DNA from: a bacterium | GTDB taxonomy: Bacteria > Verrucomicrobiota > Verrucomicrobiia > Chthoniobacterales > UBA6821 | DNA: 64,000 bases | Assembly (NCBI GenBank): GCA_021849805.1 | Contig: JAJZSL010000007.1 | Location: forward strand, 18,771-82,770 | Direction: 5' to 3' | Shown here: positions 35,869-44,642 of the stretch, piece after piece | How the letters are laid out: each line of letters starts with the position of its first letter | How positions within the stretch are numbered: position 1 is the stretch's first letter | Notes under the pieces: generated by a model | Database searches by the model: none | What the model saw: the letters and a program-made list of their open reading frames with translations, nothing else | What the model was told of the DNA's origin: nothing | Program-made: the position numbers and the translations under genes

Positions 35869-36492
35869 TCAGTCAATATTTTTTTTGCTGCTCTCTGGTG
35901 GATTTTTAAGTTCCTTGCGAGATTGAACAACTTTATCAACAAGACCATACTCACACGCTTCTTGGGCTGACATATAGTAATCACGATCAGCATCTCGCTC
36001 AACATCCTTGACATCTTTGCCAGTGTGATAAGAGAGCAAATGATTGAGGCGACGTTTCAATTTGTACATGAACTCAACACTTCGCTCGACATCACTGGCT
36101 GTTCCTTGAGCTCCTCCAGAGACTTGATGAATCATGATATCAGAATTAGGAAGAGCAAAACGTTTCCCTTTTGTTCCAGCTGCAAGAATAACAGCTCCCA
36201 TACTTGCTGCCATTCCCATGCAGTAGGTCGTCACATCGCAAGTTACAAACTGCATCGTATCGTAGATAGCTAGCCCAGCTGTTACGGATCCCCCGGGGGA
36301 GTTGATATAGAGATGGATGTCTTTTTTAGGATCTTCCATTTGAAGAAAAAGCATTTGAGCAATCACGAGATTAGCGACATGATCATCGATGGTGGTTCCA
36401 ATAAAAATAATACGATCTTTCAGAAGTCGTGAGTAAATATCGTAGCTACGTTCGCTACGACCAGACTGTTCGATAACAACGGGGATAAGCAT
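35869..36492 (-). CDS. clpP: ATP-dependent Clp protease proteolytic subunit
   Basis: ClpP forms the tetradecameric serine-protease chamber served by ClpX or ClpA. The 207-residue protein has Ser97 in '[11 protein letters not shown]', His122 in '[11 protein letters not shown]' and Asp171 in '[10 protein letters not shown]', a complete triad. '[11 protein letters not shown]' and '[18 protein letters not shown]' are diagnostic. The N-terminus is processed-type ('[15 protein letters not shown]'). It lies downstream of tig in the classical tig-clpP order; clpX is not adjacent. Confidence 0.97.
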   Translation of the reverse strand: MLIPVVIEQSGRSERSYDIYSRLLKDRIIFIGTTIDDHVANLVIAQMLFLQMEDPKKDIHLYINSPGGSVTAGLAIYDTMQFVTCDVTTYCMGMAASMGAVILAAGTKGKRFALPNSDIMIHQVSGGAQGTASDVERSVEFMYKLKRRLNHLLSYHTGKDVKDVERDADRDYYMSAQEACEYGLVDKVVQSRKELKNPPESSKKNID

Positions 36493-36609
36493 AAATAAAA
36501 AAAGTTAACGTGGTGAAGGTGTGGTTAAAAAATAAAAAGGTGAATGGAAAATTGAGTAAAAAAGTGATCTAAAAGTTACTTAGGAAATTGAATGATCAAG
36601 AGAATTTTC

Positions 36610-37998
36610 TCATGACTCTTCATGGTTACAATTGGGCCCGTGGTGATGCTGCTCTCCATGAGTATGAGCGTGATTTCTTTGCTTAGCAACAGGAACGGAA
36701 GTTACTTGAGCTTTTGAAATTAAGAATTGGAGTGTTTTCTTACAGAGAAGCTCTTCTTCAATTCCCCCCAGAGCGTGATGCTTTTTCAATTCAGTGAGCA
36801 ACTTTTTGAAGGTCATTTTATAATGCTCTGCAAGGAGAGTCAGGTAGTCGTTGAGCTCTTGAGCAGTTACCACGATTTTTTCTTTAGCAGCAATAGCATG
36901 AAGAATGAAACGAAGTCGTACTTTTTCATCAGCATTTTTTCTAGCTGACTGAAGCAATTCTTCCTCATGAGATTTTATTTCTTCTTCGGAAACGCCTCGA
37001 GAGCGATTCTCTTGAATAATCTTCTCGAGGAGGAGATGACTTTCTCGCTGAAGTAATGGAGAGGGAACTTCCAAAGGGGTGAGATGTAACAATTCTTCAA
37101 TCAGTTTGGATCGAAGGGTGTTTTGAAATTGCTGTTCAATAAATGATAATAATTGTTCTCTTATTTCTTGACGCAATTCTTCCAATGTTGCTCCTGGTTT
37201 TATTCGGGAAGCTAGGGCATTATCGAGAGGGGCAAGTTGTTGTTTTTTGATTTCATGCAAGAAAACCTCATAGTTGACGGTAGAGCCAGCAAGTTTTTGC
37301 TCTTCAAAATCTGCAGGAAAGATGATGGAACATGTCCGCGATTCTTGTGGTTTGAGTCCAAGAAGTTTTTCTCCAAGAAAGGGAATGCTCCCCAGTTCCT
37401 CGATTTTGAGCCAACGATTTTTACCACCTAAAAAACTAGTAGGAAGTTCGTCGAGAGCCTGGGCTAATGGTTTTCCATCCAGAGTTGCTTCATAATTGAG
37501 AATAGCAAAATCACCAAATTCAAGGCCTCGTTCTTCAATATTGACAAATTCTGAAAAATCATGGCGCATTTTCTCGAGGAGCTCCTCAACTCGTTCTTCG
37601 GTGAGAGCCTCTTTCTCAAGAGTAAGAGAGATTCCATGATAGTCGGGGAGATCTATTTGAGGACGAAGCATCAGTGTTACTGTACAATCGACCCGATGGT
37701 CTGATTGGAGTTTTTTATCACGAAGTTCTGGATATTGGATTAAGTCAAACTTCTTTTCAGCAATAATTTCCCGTAGGGCTTCCTCAATGGTCTTCTCTAA
37801 AGCTTCTCCTTCTATTTCCTTGCCATATTTTTTCTTGATAGCAGAGAGGGGAGCCTTTCCTTTTCTAAATCCTGGAAGACGTGCTAGCCGAGCATATTCT
37901 CCTGCAATACGCTGATATTCTTTTTCAAAGCGCTCAGGAGGTAGTTCTAAATGAAGATCTAAAATACAATGTTCTTTTTGTTCTGTCGTAATGTGCAT
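36610..37998 (-). CDS. tig: Trigger factor with His-rich C-terminal tail
   Basis: Trigger factor is the ribosome-bound chaperone and prolyl isomerase. From ATG 37998 it has 462 residues; a longer frame to 38115 adds a non-conserved stretch that overlaps nuoD. The ribosome-binding signature 'PGFRKGKAP' lies at about 60-68, then an FKBP-type domain (about 150-245, 'EFGDFAILNYEATLDGK'), then the C-terminal arms. The last 25 residues are His-rich (HAHTHGEQHHHGPNCNH), an unusual metal-binding-type tail. It precedes clpP by 117 nt. Confidence 0.95.
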   Translation of the reverse strand: MHITTEQKEHCILDLHLELPPERFEKEYQRIAGEYARLARLPGFRKGKAPLSAIKKKYGKEIEGEALEKTIEEALREIIAEKKFDLIQYPELRDKKLQSDHRVDCTVTLMLRPQIDLPDYHGISLTLEKEALTEERVEELLEKMRHDFSEFVNIEERGLEFGDFAILNYEATLDGKPLAQALDELPTSFLGGKNRWLKIEELGSIPFLGEKLLGLKPQESRTCSIIFPADFEEQKLAGSTVNYEVFLHEIKKQQLAPLDNALASRIKPGATLEELRQEIREQLLSFIEQQFQNTLRSKLIEELLHLTPLEVPSPLLQRESHLLLEKIIQENRSRGVSEEEIKSHEEELLQSARKNADEKVRLRFILHAIAAKEKIVVTAQELNDYLTLLAEHYKMTFKKLLTELKKHHALGGIEEELLCKKTLQFLISKAQVTSVPVAKQRNHAHTHGEQHHHGPNCNHEES

Positions 37999-38071
37999 GG
38001 TTGAAATTAGTGAAGAGAGAGAGGAGGGAGAACTCCTTCCCACAAGTAGGATAGAGGAAGGAAAGAGAGGA

Positions 38072-39310
38072 CTAACGATCGCATTCCCCAAAGACAAAAT
38101 CCAAACTCCCAACAATAGCTACAATGTCAGAAACCAAACAACCAGGGAGTAGCTTTTGAAGAACACTGCAGTTCATGAAAGAAGGTCCTCGAATTTTGAG
38201 ACGATAAGGAACTCCTCCTCCTTGAGAGTTGATGTAGAAGCCGAGTTCTCCTTTAGGATTTTCAGCTCCAAAATAAACTTCTCCAGCGGGAGCATCGATT
38301 CCTTCAGTAGTAATGATGAAATGATGAATCAGTTCTTCCATTTTCTGGAGAACCATTTCCTTTTCTGGAGGCATATTTTTAGGATCGGAAAAATTAATGG
38401 GCCCAGCAGGGAGCTTATCAATGGCTTGCTCCAAAATACGAACACTCTGACGCATCTCCTCCATTCGTACAAGATAGCGATCATAACAATCACCAACACT
38501 TCCAATAGGAATTTCAAAATCGTAGCGTTCATAATCGAGGTAAGGATTAGCACGGCGCAAATCATGTTCAACTCCAGAGCCTCGTAAATTTGGTCCTGTT
38601 AAGCCGTAGCTAATGGCATCCTCCCTTGAAATAATACCAAGGTCACGAGTGCGATCGACAAAAATACGATTGCGTGTAAGAAGCTGATTAATTTCCTCGA
38701 GCATGGGCTTGAATCCTTGAAGAAAAGAGCGAAGCTCAAGAGTAAAGCCTTCGGGAAGATCGCGAACTTGACCTCCAATGCGTGTATAGCTTGTGGTGAA
38801 ACGTGCTCCAGTGAGGAGTTCACAGAGATTATAAATTTTCTCTCGCTCCGCAAAAGTGTACAAGAAAACGGAAAGGGCACCAATGTCCATGCTCGCTGCA
38901 CCAATACCTAGAAGATGTGCAGAAATACGAGCTAACTCACAACAAATGACGCGAATTGTTTTTCCACGAGCTGGAAGTTCCCATCCTAAGAGTTTTTCCA
39001 CAGCAAGAGCGTAAGCAACGTTATTGGCTAGCGGAGCAAGGTAGTCAAGACGATCCGTGTAGGGGATGAATTGATTGTAGGTCATGTTCTCAGCGATCTT
39101 CTCATCGCCACGATGCAAATAACCAACATGCGTTACTACTTTGGTGATAATTTCACCATCTAAATCAAGTTCCAAACGCAAGACTCCATGAGTAGCGGGA
39201 TGAGAAGGTCCCATGTTCAGTGACATCTTTTCTCCTAGTTGATCGGAGGCGGTTTCTAATCCCTGCAAGGTGCGAGCCAACGTGTCAGGCTGGTGAAAGG
39301 TAGTAGTCAT
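38072..39310 (-). CDS. nuoD: NADH-quinone oxidoreductase subunit D
   Basis: NuoD is the 49-kDa-type peripheral subunit of complex I that forms part of the quinone site. The 412-residue protein contains 'NMGPSHPATHGVLRLELDLDGE', 'VGYLHRGDEKIAE', 'YTDRLDYLAPL', 'TRIGGQVRDLP' and 'GFYINSQGGGVPYRLKIRGPSF', all family hallmarks. The usual C-terminal 'FGECDR' is intact. It is isolated: no other nuo gene lies in the window, which implies a split nuo locus. It lies upstream of tig on the same strand. Confidence 0.97.
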   Translation of the reverse strand: MTTTFHQPDTLARTLQGLETASDQLGEKMSLNMGPSHPATHGVLRLELDLDGEIITKVVTHVGYLHRGDEKIAENMTYNQFIPYTDRLDYLAPLANNVAYALAVEKLLGWELPARGKTIRVICCELARISAHLLGIGAASMDIGALSVFLYTFAEREKIYNLCELLTGARFTTSYTRIGGQVRDLPEGFTLELRSFLQGFKPMLEEINQLLTRNRIFVDRTRDLGIISREDAISYGLTGPNLRGSGVEHDLRRANPYLDYERYDFEIPIGSVGDCYDRYLVRMEEMRQSVRILEQAIDKLPAGPINFSDPKNMPPEKEMVLQKMEELIHHFIITTEGIDAPAGEVYFGAENPKGELGFYINSQGGGVPYRLKIRGPSFMNCSVLQKLLPGCLVSDIVAIVGSLDFVFGECDR

Positions 39311-39486
39311 AAAAAGTAAAATGAGAATGTCAGTCTTAAACTATAAGATATCAGTGACAACGTTGAAGAAGAATTTTAGAGAGAGAGGAGGAGACTCTTT
39401 CTTGAAGATGAGAGAAAGGTTAGTAGGCAGTCATTTTTTCCTTAAAAAAACCAATCAATAGGAATGCAGAGTAAAAAGAGAGTGAC

Positions 39487-39559
39487 TGGGGGTACCTGGA
39501 TTCGAACCAGGAACCAACCAGTTATGAGCCGGCTGCTCTAACCGTTGAGCTATACCCCC
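39487..39559 (-). tRNA. tRNA with CAU anticodon (Met or lysidine-modified Ile2)
   Basis: This is a complete 73-nt cloverleaf on the reverse strand. The acceptor GGGGGTA pairs with TACCCCC (discriminator A). The D-stem is GCTC/GAGC. The anticodon stem GCCGG/CTGGT has loop CTCATAA, so the anticodon is CAU. The T-arm is CCTGG-TTCGAAT-CCAGG. It lacks the initiator hallmark of a mismatched first pair, so it is either elongator Met or Ile2. CCA is not encoded. Confidence 0.93.
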
Positions 39560-39569
39560 GCCTGTTATA

Positions 39570-39735
39570 ATAGTGTATTAAATTGAAAAAGGCACATGTA
39601 TCAGCTTGCTTTTTTTCTCTAGGAGGGCGTTCTCAAAACTTACGTTATCGTTGGATAGCGCTTCGATTTTCGGGCTTGCCCTAAGAAAAAATTTCTCTGC
39701 TCCTCATCTGTTTTTTTCCAATTTAATACACGATA
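39570..39735. mobile_element. MITE-like family B, copy 1 (about 166 bp)
   Basis: The left end atagtgtattaaattgaaaa and the right end ttccaatttaatacacgata form inverted repeats of about 20 bp. The interior contains 'gcgttctcaaa', 'tatcgttggatagcgctt' and 'ttcgggcttgccc', matching the core of family A although the ends differ. It lies 10 bp from the 5' end of the tRNA-CAU gene. The stretch to 39932 is otherwise without recognised features. Confidence 0.8.
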
Positions 39736-39932
39736 GAGAAGAGAAAACTATAATGATTTTTTTTAATGTGACAAGTTGGATTAACTACGATGATAATAGA
39801 GAGAGCTCTTTTCTGAAAAAGAGTGAGGAGCATGGACTCTCCTCAAATTCACTTTTCCTCTTATGAGGAGAAGATCATTTCTCTATCTTAGAATATTAGA
39901 AAACCCCCAAAACAGATTAACTCATCAATTCA

Positions 39933-40466
39933 ATGAATCGTTATCAGAGTTTAGAGAATGCTTCAGGAAATAGAGCCTCACTCACCCAACTTACCCCTGC
40001 TTCCCTAGCAACCCAGGCTACTAACCAAACACATCATAGCAGAAGTAGATTTTTGGGAATGTTCTCTAGTCTGCCTATCGAAGATGTCACCGAAAGGAAT
40101 CCTCTGCTTGTTCAGGAAAATAGGACTTCTGATTCTGATACAGGAATAGTTTCAACATATCAAGAGCTCACAGCTTGTTTAGGAAAATATGAGCATGTTC
40201 TCAAAGCTGCTCGAGTAGAACCTAGAATCAGTGCAAGTGAAGCTTGGGGAAGAGTGATTGAGGCTTCCCATGATCTCAAGAAAGCTTATGAAGAGCATCT
40301 TGAAGCTATTGATCATCAAATCAATCAGTGCGAGGGCGATTTGAAAAAAGAATGGGAGAACTACTTTAGCGCTACGTTGCGGAAGAAAGCTCTCTTAGGC
40401 CCTAAGATCCATCAGTACAATCAGCTTAAAATCAATTTTGAAAAGCCTTACATGAAATATTTTTAA
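39933..40466 (+). CDS. Hypothetical protein with N-terminal disordered region and helical C-terminus
   Basis: This 177-residue ORF starts at ATG 39933. Residues 1-60 are Ser/Thr/Asn-rich and include 'TERNPLLVQEN', which has the form of an acidic dileucine motif (E-x-x-x-L-L). Residues 70-177 are helical and charged ('SEAWGRVIEASHDLKKAYEEHLEAIDHQINQCEGDLKKEWENYF'). No family is recognised. It shares the PLL feature and disordered style with genes at 27949 and 28612. Its end overlaps the convergent gene by 4 nt. Confidence 0.55.
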   Translation: MNRYQSLENASGNRASLTQLTPASLATQATNQTHHSRSRFLGMFSSLPIEDVTERNPLLVQENRTSDSDTGIVSTYQELTACLGKYEHVLKAARVEPRISASEAWGRVIEASHDLKKAYEEHLEAIDHQINQCEGDLKKEWENYFSATLRKKALLGPKIHQYNQLKINFEKPYMKYF

Positions 40467-40816
40467 TGTTCTTGGAGAATTGTCGGAAGGCTTGATGAAA
40501 ATTCTACACCAATGGCAGCTAGTTTCTTCTCTTCCACGGAGTCCTCAATAGAAACAATGGGAGCAAATCGATCAGAGCGAAAACCGAGTTCTTCAGCAGT
40601 AGCCTCATCCATGTAAGGATCGAGATCATTGGAAATCTCTTCAAGAAGAAGACGGTAACTAACCCCAGGGTTAGAAGATCCTGTTTTCAGGCGCCCAAGC
40701 GAACATTCTCGGACGGTATAAACCACTCCTTTTTTGGGAAGTTGTCGATATATTTTCCGATGAAATGATTCAAAGGTATCATTAATACAAACAACTTTTT
40801 CTCCTTGCTCAAACAT
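40463..40816 (-). CDS. Small protein with beta-barrel-like N-terminus, unknown function
   Basis: This 117-residue ORF starts at ATG 40816. The N-terminus, 'MFEQGEKVVCINDTFESFHRKIYRQLPKKGVVYTVREC', reads like a small SH3-like fold with 'GxxVVCIND...P.KGxxYTVR'. I have an impression that similar short proteins occur as hypothetical or phage-associated ORFs in many bacteria. The C-terminal half is acidic. I do not assign a function. It is divergent from the ATP-grasp-like gene. Confidence 0.6.
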   Translation of the reverse strand: MFEQGEKVVCINDTFESFHRKIYRQLPKKGVVYTVRECSLGRLKTGSSNPGVSYRLLLEEISNDLDPYMDEATAEELGFRSDRFAPIVSIEDSVEEKKLAAIGVEFSSSLPTILQEH

Positions 40817-40908
40817 CTGGTGAATTTAAAACAGTTCCTCTTCTCAAAAAAGGAAAAAAATAGAAGAGAAATTTTCAATTTTCTTCTATTCTCCTGGAGG
40901 CTTGCTCT

Positions 40909-42291
40909 ATGAAAAAGGAAAAACAGTTCTCACGAGTAGCTTCTCTTCAAGAGGAGCAAGCATTCAAACTGCTTGAACAGGAAATGCCAAAAGAGGGGCT
41001 CTTTGATCAAAAAAATTGGCATCAATCACCGGAACCATTTTTTATCTCAAGCGAGCTGGAAGAAAAATTAGAAAAGCTAGGTCCCCTCTTAGATCATTTT
41101 ACTCGAGCTTGTGATCTTCTCTATCGTCAGAGTCTTCAAGGAAAACAGCCAGCTTGGATTGCTTCTCTCTTGGATCAAGGTAAACCTCCAGAGCTTCTTG
41201 AGCTCTCCAGAGATCGCGCTTTTCGTACTCAAAGAGCGCGCGTGATTCGCCCTGATCTTCTACTTACCCAGAAAGGATGGATCATCTGTGAGCTTGATAC
41301 GATTCCAGGTGGTCTTGGACTCACTGCTTGGTTACAACAAGTATATACAAAGTTAGGGTACCAAGTAGCAGGAGGAGCGTTGGGGATGATTCATGGATTT
41401 CGCTCTCTCTTTGAATCAAAAAAGGGAGGAGACATTCTGATTTCAGAAGAAGCAGCAACTTATCGCCCTGAAATGGATTATCTCATTAAAGCTCTCCATC
41501 ACTACTTTCCAGAAGAAAAGTGGCGCTTGCTCTCTTCTGATGATCAAGGACCATGGGCTCGTGAAGTTTACCGATTTTTTGAACTTTTTGATCTTAGTAA
41601 TATTGAGTGTGCTAGCAATCTTTTTGAAAAAGCAAGGAAGGGAGAACTGTTACTAACGCCACCACCAAAGCCACAGTTGGAGGAGAAGCTTTGGTTTGCT
41701 CTCTTTTGGATGAAGCCTCTCGAAGAATTTTGGAAGAGAGAGCTAACGGAGCGAGGATGGAGGGAGCTTCAGGAGATGGTTCCCTATAGTTGGATTCTTG
41801 ATCCAGCTCCTCTGCCTCCACAGGCCGTCTATCCAAAACTTGAGGCTCATTCCTGGAGTGAAGTGAGCGAATTCAGTCAGCAGCAGCGTCATCTTGTCAT
41901 TAAGATTAGCGGTTTTGACGAGCGCTCTTGGGGATCTCGTGGGGTGACCATCGGTCATGATCTCTCTAAAGAAGAATGGAAACGAGCTCTCTCTCAAGCG
42001 CTGGAGCAATACCCTAGACACCCTCATCTTCTTGCACAGTTTCACCACTCCTGTCTCATCTCACATCCTTACTTTAGTAGCCCTACTGAAATCACTCATA
42101 TGCCAGGACGTGTTCGTCTGACTCCTTACTATTTTCTCTCCAGTCAGAGAGTCACTCTTGCAGGTGGACTTGCTACCATTTGCCCTTCTGATAAAAAAGT
42201 ACTTCATGGTATGAGCGATGCGATTTTAGTACCTCTAGGAGTCAATCTAGGAGTCAAAAGATATTCTTGTGAAGTTAGGTGTGGACCATGA
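40909..42291 (+). CDS. ATP-grasp-like protein of unknown substrate
   Basis: This 460-residue soluble protein starts at ATG 40909 with a good ribosome-binding site (tggagg, 8-9 nt upstream). The motif 'RPDLLLTQKGWIICELDTIPGGLGLTAWL' at about 114-142 is followed by 'KISGFDERSWGSRGV' and 'HLLAQFHHSCLI'. The block 'GRVRLTPYYFL...AGGLATICPSDKKVLHGMSDAILVPL' near the C-terminus looks like the glycine-rich and metal/ATP-binding end of an ATP-grasp ligase. This family call is tentative. Its 3' end overlaps the convergent transporter-thioesterase gene by 17 nt, so the two are neighbours without a spacer. Confidence 0.62.
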   Translation: MKKEKQFSRVASLQEEQAFKLLEQEMPKEGLFDQKNWHQSPEPFFISSELEEKLEKLGPLLDHFTRACDLLYRQSLQGKQPAWIASLLDQGKPPELLELSRDRAFRTQRARVIRPDLLLTQKGWIICELDTIPGGLGLTAWLQQVYTKLGYQVAGGALGMIHGFRSLFESKKGGDILISEEAATYRPEMDYLIKALHHYFPEEKWRLLSSDDQGPWAREVYRFFELFDLSNIECASNLFEKARKGELLLTPPPKPQLEEKLWFALFWMKPLEEFWKRELTERGWRELQEMVPYSWILDPAPLPPQAVYPKLEAHSWSEVSEFSQQQRHLVIKISGFDERSWGSRGVTIGHDLSKEEWKRALSQALEQYPRHPHLLAQFHHSCLISHPYFSSPTEITHMPGRVRLTPYYFLSSQRVTLAGGLATICPSDKKVLHGMSDAILVPLGVNLGVKRYSCEVRCGP

Positions 42292-44134
42292 AAGCAGTCA
42301 CAATATCTTGAGGAATATCGAGCATTTTGTAATTGCTCGAGGAGACAAAAAGCAGTCCTTGATTTCCTTTACCAAGAAGATGTCCTTCGGAATCATAGAT
42401 TTCATGTTCAAGAGTCACAAATTTGCGATTGTAACTAGCAACACGGATACGAACACTGACTGTTTCAAACTCTCGTGTTTCTCGCACAAATTTATGTTCA
42501 AAAGAACGTGTCAAAATGTAGTAAGGAGTCTCCTTCAAGTTAAATTTAGGCATCACTTGATTGAAAAAAAGCTCTCGTGTTTTACCAACCCACATGGCGT
42601 ACATGCCAAAATAAACATTGCCAACGGAATTTGTGTCAGCATAAGTAGCGACAAAAGTATGGACAAACCATTTTCCTTCAAAATGGCCTGCAATTGAGTG
42701 TGCAAGTATTTCGTGACTTGGTAGTGTGCTCAAGGTTGTTGCTGAAGATAGTAGCGGAATATCTTTTTGTGGAGAGGTAGGCTCCTCAAGTTCCTCACTG
42801 CCTGTGATGAAATCTTCAGAAGCAGTCGGTTTGAAGAGAAGCCAGAAAATGTATCCCAGCGGCATGAGAGATCCTAGCATTTGAAAAATCGGCTGATGTA
42901 AAAAATAGCCATAAGAAAAAATCACGACAGCAAGTGATCCAATGCAGAACATCTTTACTTGGGGAATCATACTCAGTGGTGCATTCATAAAGGCTCGCCC
43001 AATGGAGAGTGCTTCGTAACCAACAAAAAATGTAGCATAAAAAATCATGAAATACTCCAGTTCTAATCCAAGAGCTGCCGTACTCAGAGCAATAATACCA
43101 CAAAAGAGAAATGGCAAAATGGGAGAAGTTAAAAACCAAGATGGAATCAAAGAGAAGATGGGGTGAGTGCTACGGTTAGCATTGCTTTTGAGGAACCAGC
43201 GCAGAGCAATATAACCACTATCTAGTGTTGTCAGTGCACAGACTGCTAGAAAAGTCATATAGGCTCCGAAGAGCCAGGGAGCTAGTACCCCTCTTGAAGC
43301 AAAGAAACGTGTTAAGAGATCTTCAGAGTAAGTATATCCTGCGATACCAACATGAATAAAATGTCCTGCTCCTTGACCAAGGGCCCAAAGGGCTAAGGTT
43401 CCATGAAAAAGGAGCAAAGCTCCAAAAATCAGTGCTCCTATTCCGTAGGAAGAAGTAATAGAGAGATTCTCACGCTTAATTTCAATAGCTCTTTGCCATT
43501 GCTGTAGATCAAGCCATGGTCCAATGAGGAAGCCGATACAAATAGGGACAAGATAACCATAAAAGTTGAGATCATGTGTAGAAAGTCTGCCCAAGGTCGA
43601 TGGAGCTTTTAGATAAGTGCTTCCAGCATGAGCAAGAATGATCCCAATAGCTCCTGCAACTAGTAGAAAAAGACATCCATGACTATACTTGATACGACGT
43701 ATATTGAATTCCTCTCCAAAAAGAATGCTTGCTGCTAGGATGACTAAGGTTGTTAGCGGCAAATAAAGTGAGGAGGGTTGTAGCTCCAGAGGCTGCCATG
43801 CATAACGGATGAGTGTAAAAATAGTCAATGTAATGGCAAGAAGCTGATAAAGGAAAAAGGCAAGTCGAAAAGGCCGTGACCATTGTTTAAAGAAATGATC
43901 AAGAGACTGAGAACCTTCAGTTCGTCGAGCTATTTGTTCTGCTACATAACCAAAGAGAAAAAGACCACAACAATTGAGAAGGACAAAGGTCAGCAATCCA
44001 GAGAATCCAAAGTCGATAGTAAATTGAACGGAAAAGAAAAGGCCAAGTCCCCAAACCCAAGCCAGAGCAATACTATTTCCCCAAAGCAGCGTTGCTAAAA
44101 ACCGTTGAAAAAAAGAAGGTATCAATTTTTTCAT
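42275..44134 (-). CDS. Membrane transporter-like protein fused to C-terminal hotdog thioesterase domain
   Basis: This 619-residue protein has about 12 hydrophobic segments in residues 10-430 (solute-symporter or APC-like layout, 'GPWLDLQQWQRAIEIKR' between helices). After a linker, residues about 482-619 resemble a 4-hydroxybenzoyl-CoA-type hotdog thioesterase: 'FVATYADTNSVGNVYFGMYAMWVGKTRELFF' with the D-x-N...V-x-F/Y pattern, and 'VRIRVASYNRKFVTLEHEIYDSEGHLLGKGNQGLLFV'. Hotdog enzymes hydrolyse acyl-CoA. The combination suggests transport coupled to acyl-thioester release, but neither substrate is known. It starts at ATG 44134. Confidence 0.72.
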   Translation of the reverse strand: MKKLIPSFFQRFLATLLWGNSIALAWVWGLGLFFSVQFTIDFGFSGLLTFVLLNCCGLFLFGYVAEQIARRTEGSQSLDHFFKQWSRPFRLAFFLYQLLAITLTIFTLIRYAWQPLELQPSSLYLPLTTLVILAASILFGEEFNIRRIKYSHGCLFLLVAGAIGIILAHAGSTYLKAPSTLGRLSTHDLNFYGYLVPICIGFLIGPWLDLQQWQRAIEIKRENLSITSSYGIGALIFGALLLFHGTLALWALGQGAGHFIHVGIAGYTYSEDLLTRFFASRGVLAPWLFGAYMTFLAVCALTTLDSGYIALRWFLKSNANRSTHPIFSLIPSWFLTSPILPFLFCGIIALSTAALGLELEYFMIFYATFFVGYEALSIGRAFMNAPLSMIPQVKMFCIGSLAVVIFSYGYFLHQPIFQMLGSLMPLGYIFWLLFKPTASEDFITGSEELEEPTSPQKDIPLLSSATTLSTLPSHEILAHSIAGHFEGKWFVHTFVATYADTNSVGNVYFGMYAMWVGKTRELFFNQVMPKFNLKETPYYILTRSFEHKFVRETREFETVSVRIRVASYNRKFVTLEHEIYDSEGHLLGKGNQGLLFVSSSNYKMLDIPQDIVTAFMVHT

Positions 44135-44642
44135 AACAGAGAAGACTACTTAAAAAATAATTTTTTAGTAATGAGTTTCATGCAGTTTGAAAGTTATAGT
44201 CAAATGACTTAGAAATTACAGGAAATTGACGTGATATTTTTTAAAAAGTGCAGCGTTCTCATCCCATCACCTTATCGTTGAGATAGCGCTCGGTCTTCGG
44301 CCTTGCCTTTTTTAAAAATTTCTGCACTCTTTCCTATAATTTCTAAATAATTTGACTGTACTCGTTAGAACACTCTTGAAGTGAAGAATGTTATTGCGAA
44401 ATTGTTTGAAAGAAAATTTACCATGGAATACGTGATGGATAGTAAAGAGGAGAGAAAAAAGATCATAAGAGTCTTCTTTTCTCAATAAAAAGGAGCCTTT
44501 TTGATTCATTCTCTAAACAAGCCATTTTCATCAAGTCAGCTCAAGAAAACGAGAATAACCTAAAATAGGAGATCATCAAAAAAGAATCGAAATAGAATTT
44601 AGCTTCAGTACACTCTCTTTTTGTCTTTTTATTCCTCTCATC
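44135..44642. other. 508-bp intergenic region containing a MITE-like element
   Basis: This gap separates the transporter-thioesterase gene from lptF/G. It holds family A copy 2 (44197-44358). The remainder is AT-rich and the short reverse frame at 44312-44509 overlaps the element and is not credible. Confidence 0.5.
44197..44358. mobile_element. MITE-like family A, copy 2 (about 162 bp)
   Basis: The inverted ends are agtcaaatgacttagaaatt on the left and aatttctaaataatttgact on the right. The core 'gcagcgttctcatcccatca' ... 'gatagcgctcggtcttcggc' ... 'ttgcctttttt' differs from the copy at 27595 at only a few bases. No ORF is present. The left end with its inner segment also matches the solo end at 13905. 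Confidence 0.85.

Noticed and set aside
39606..39866. 86-residue forward ORF
   Set aside because: It begins inside MITE family B copy 1 and has no recognisable protein features.
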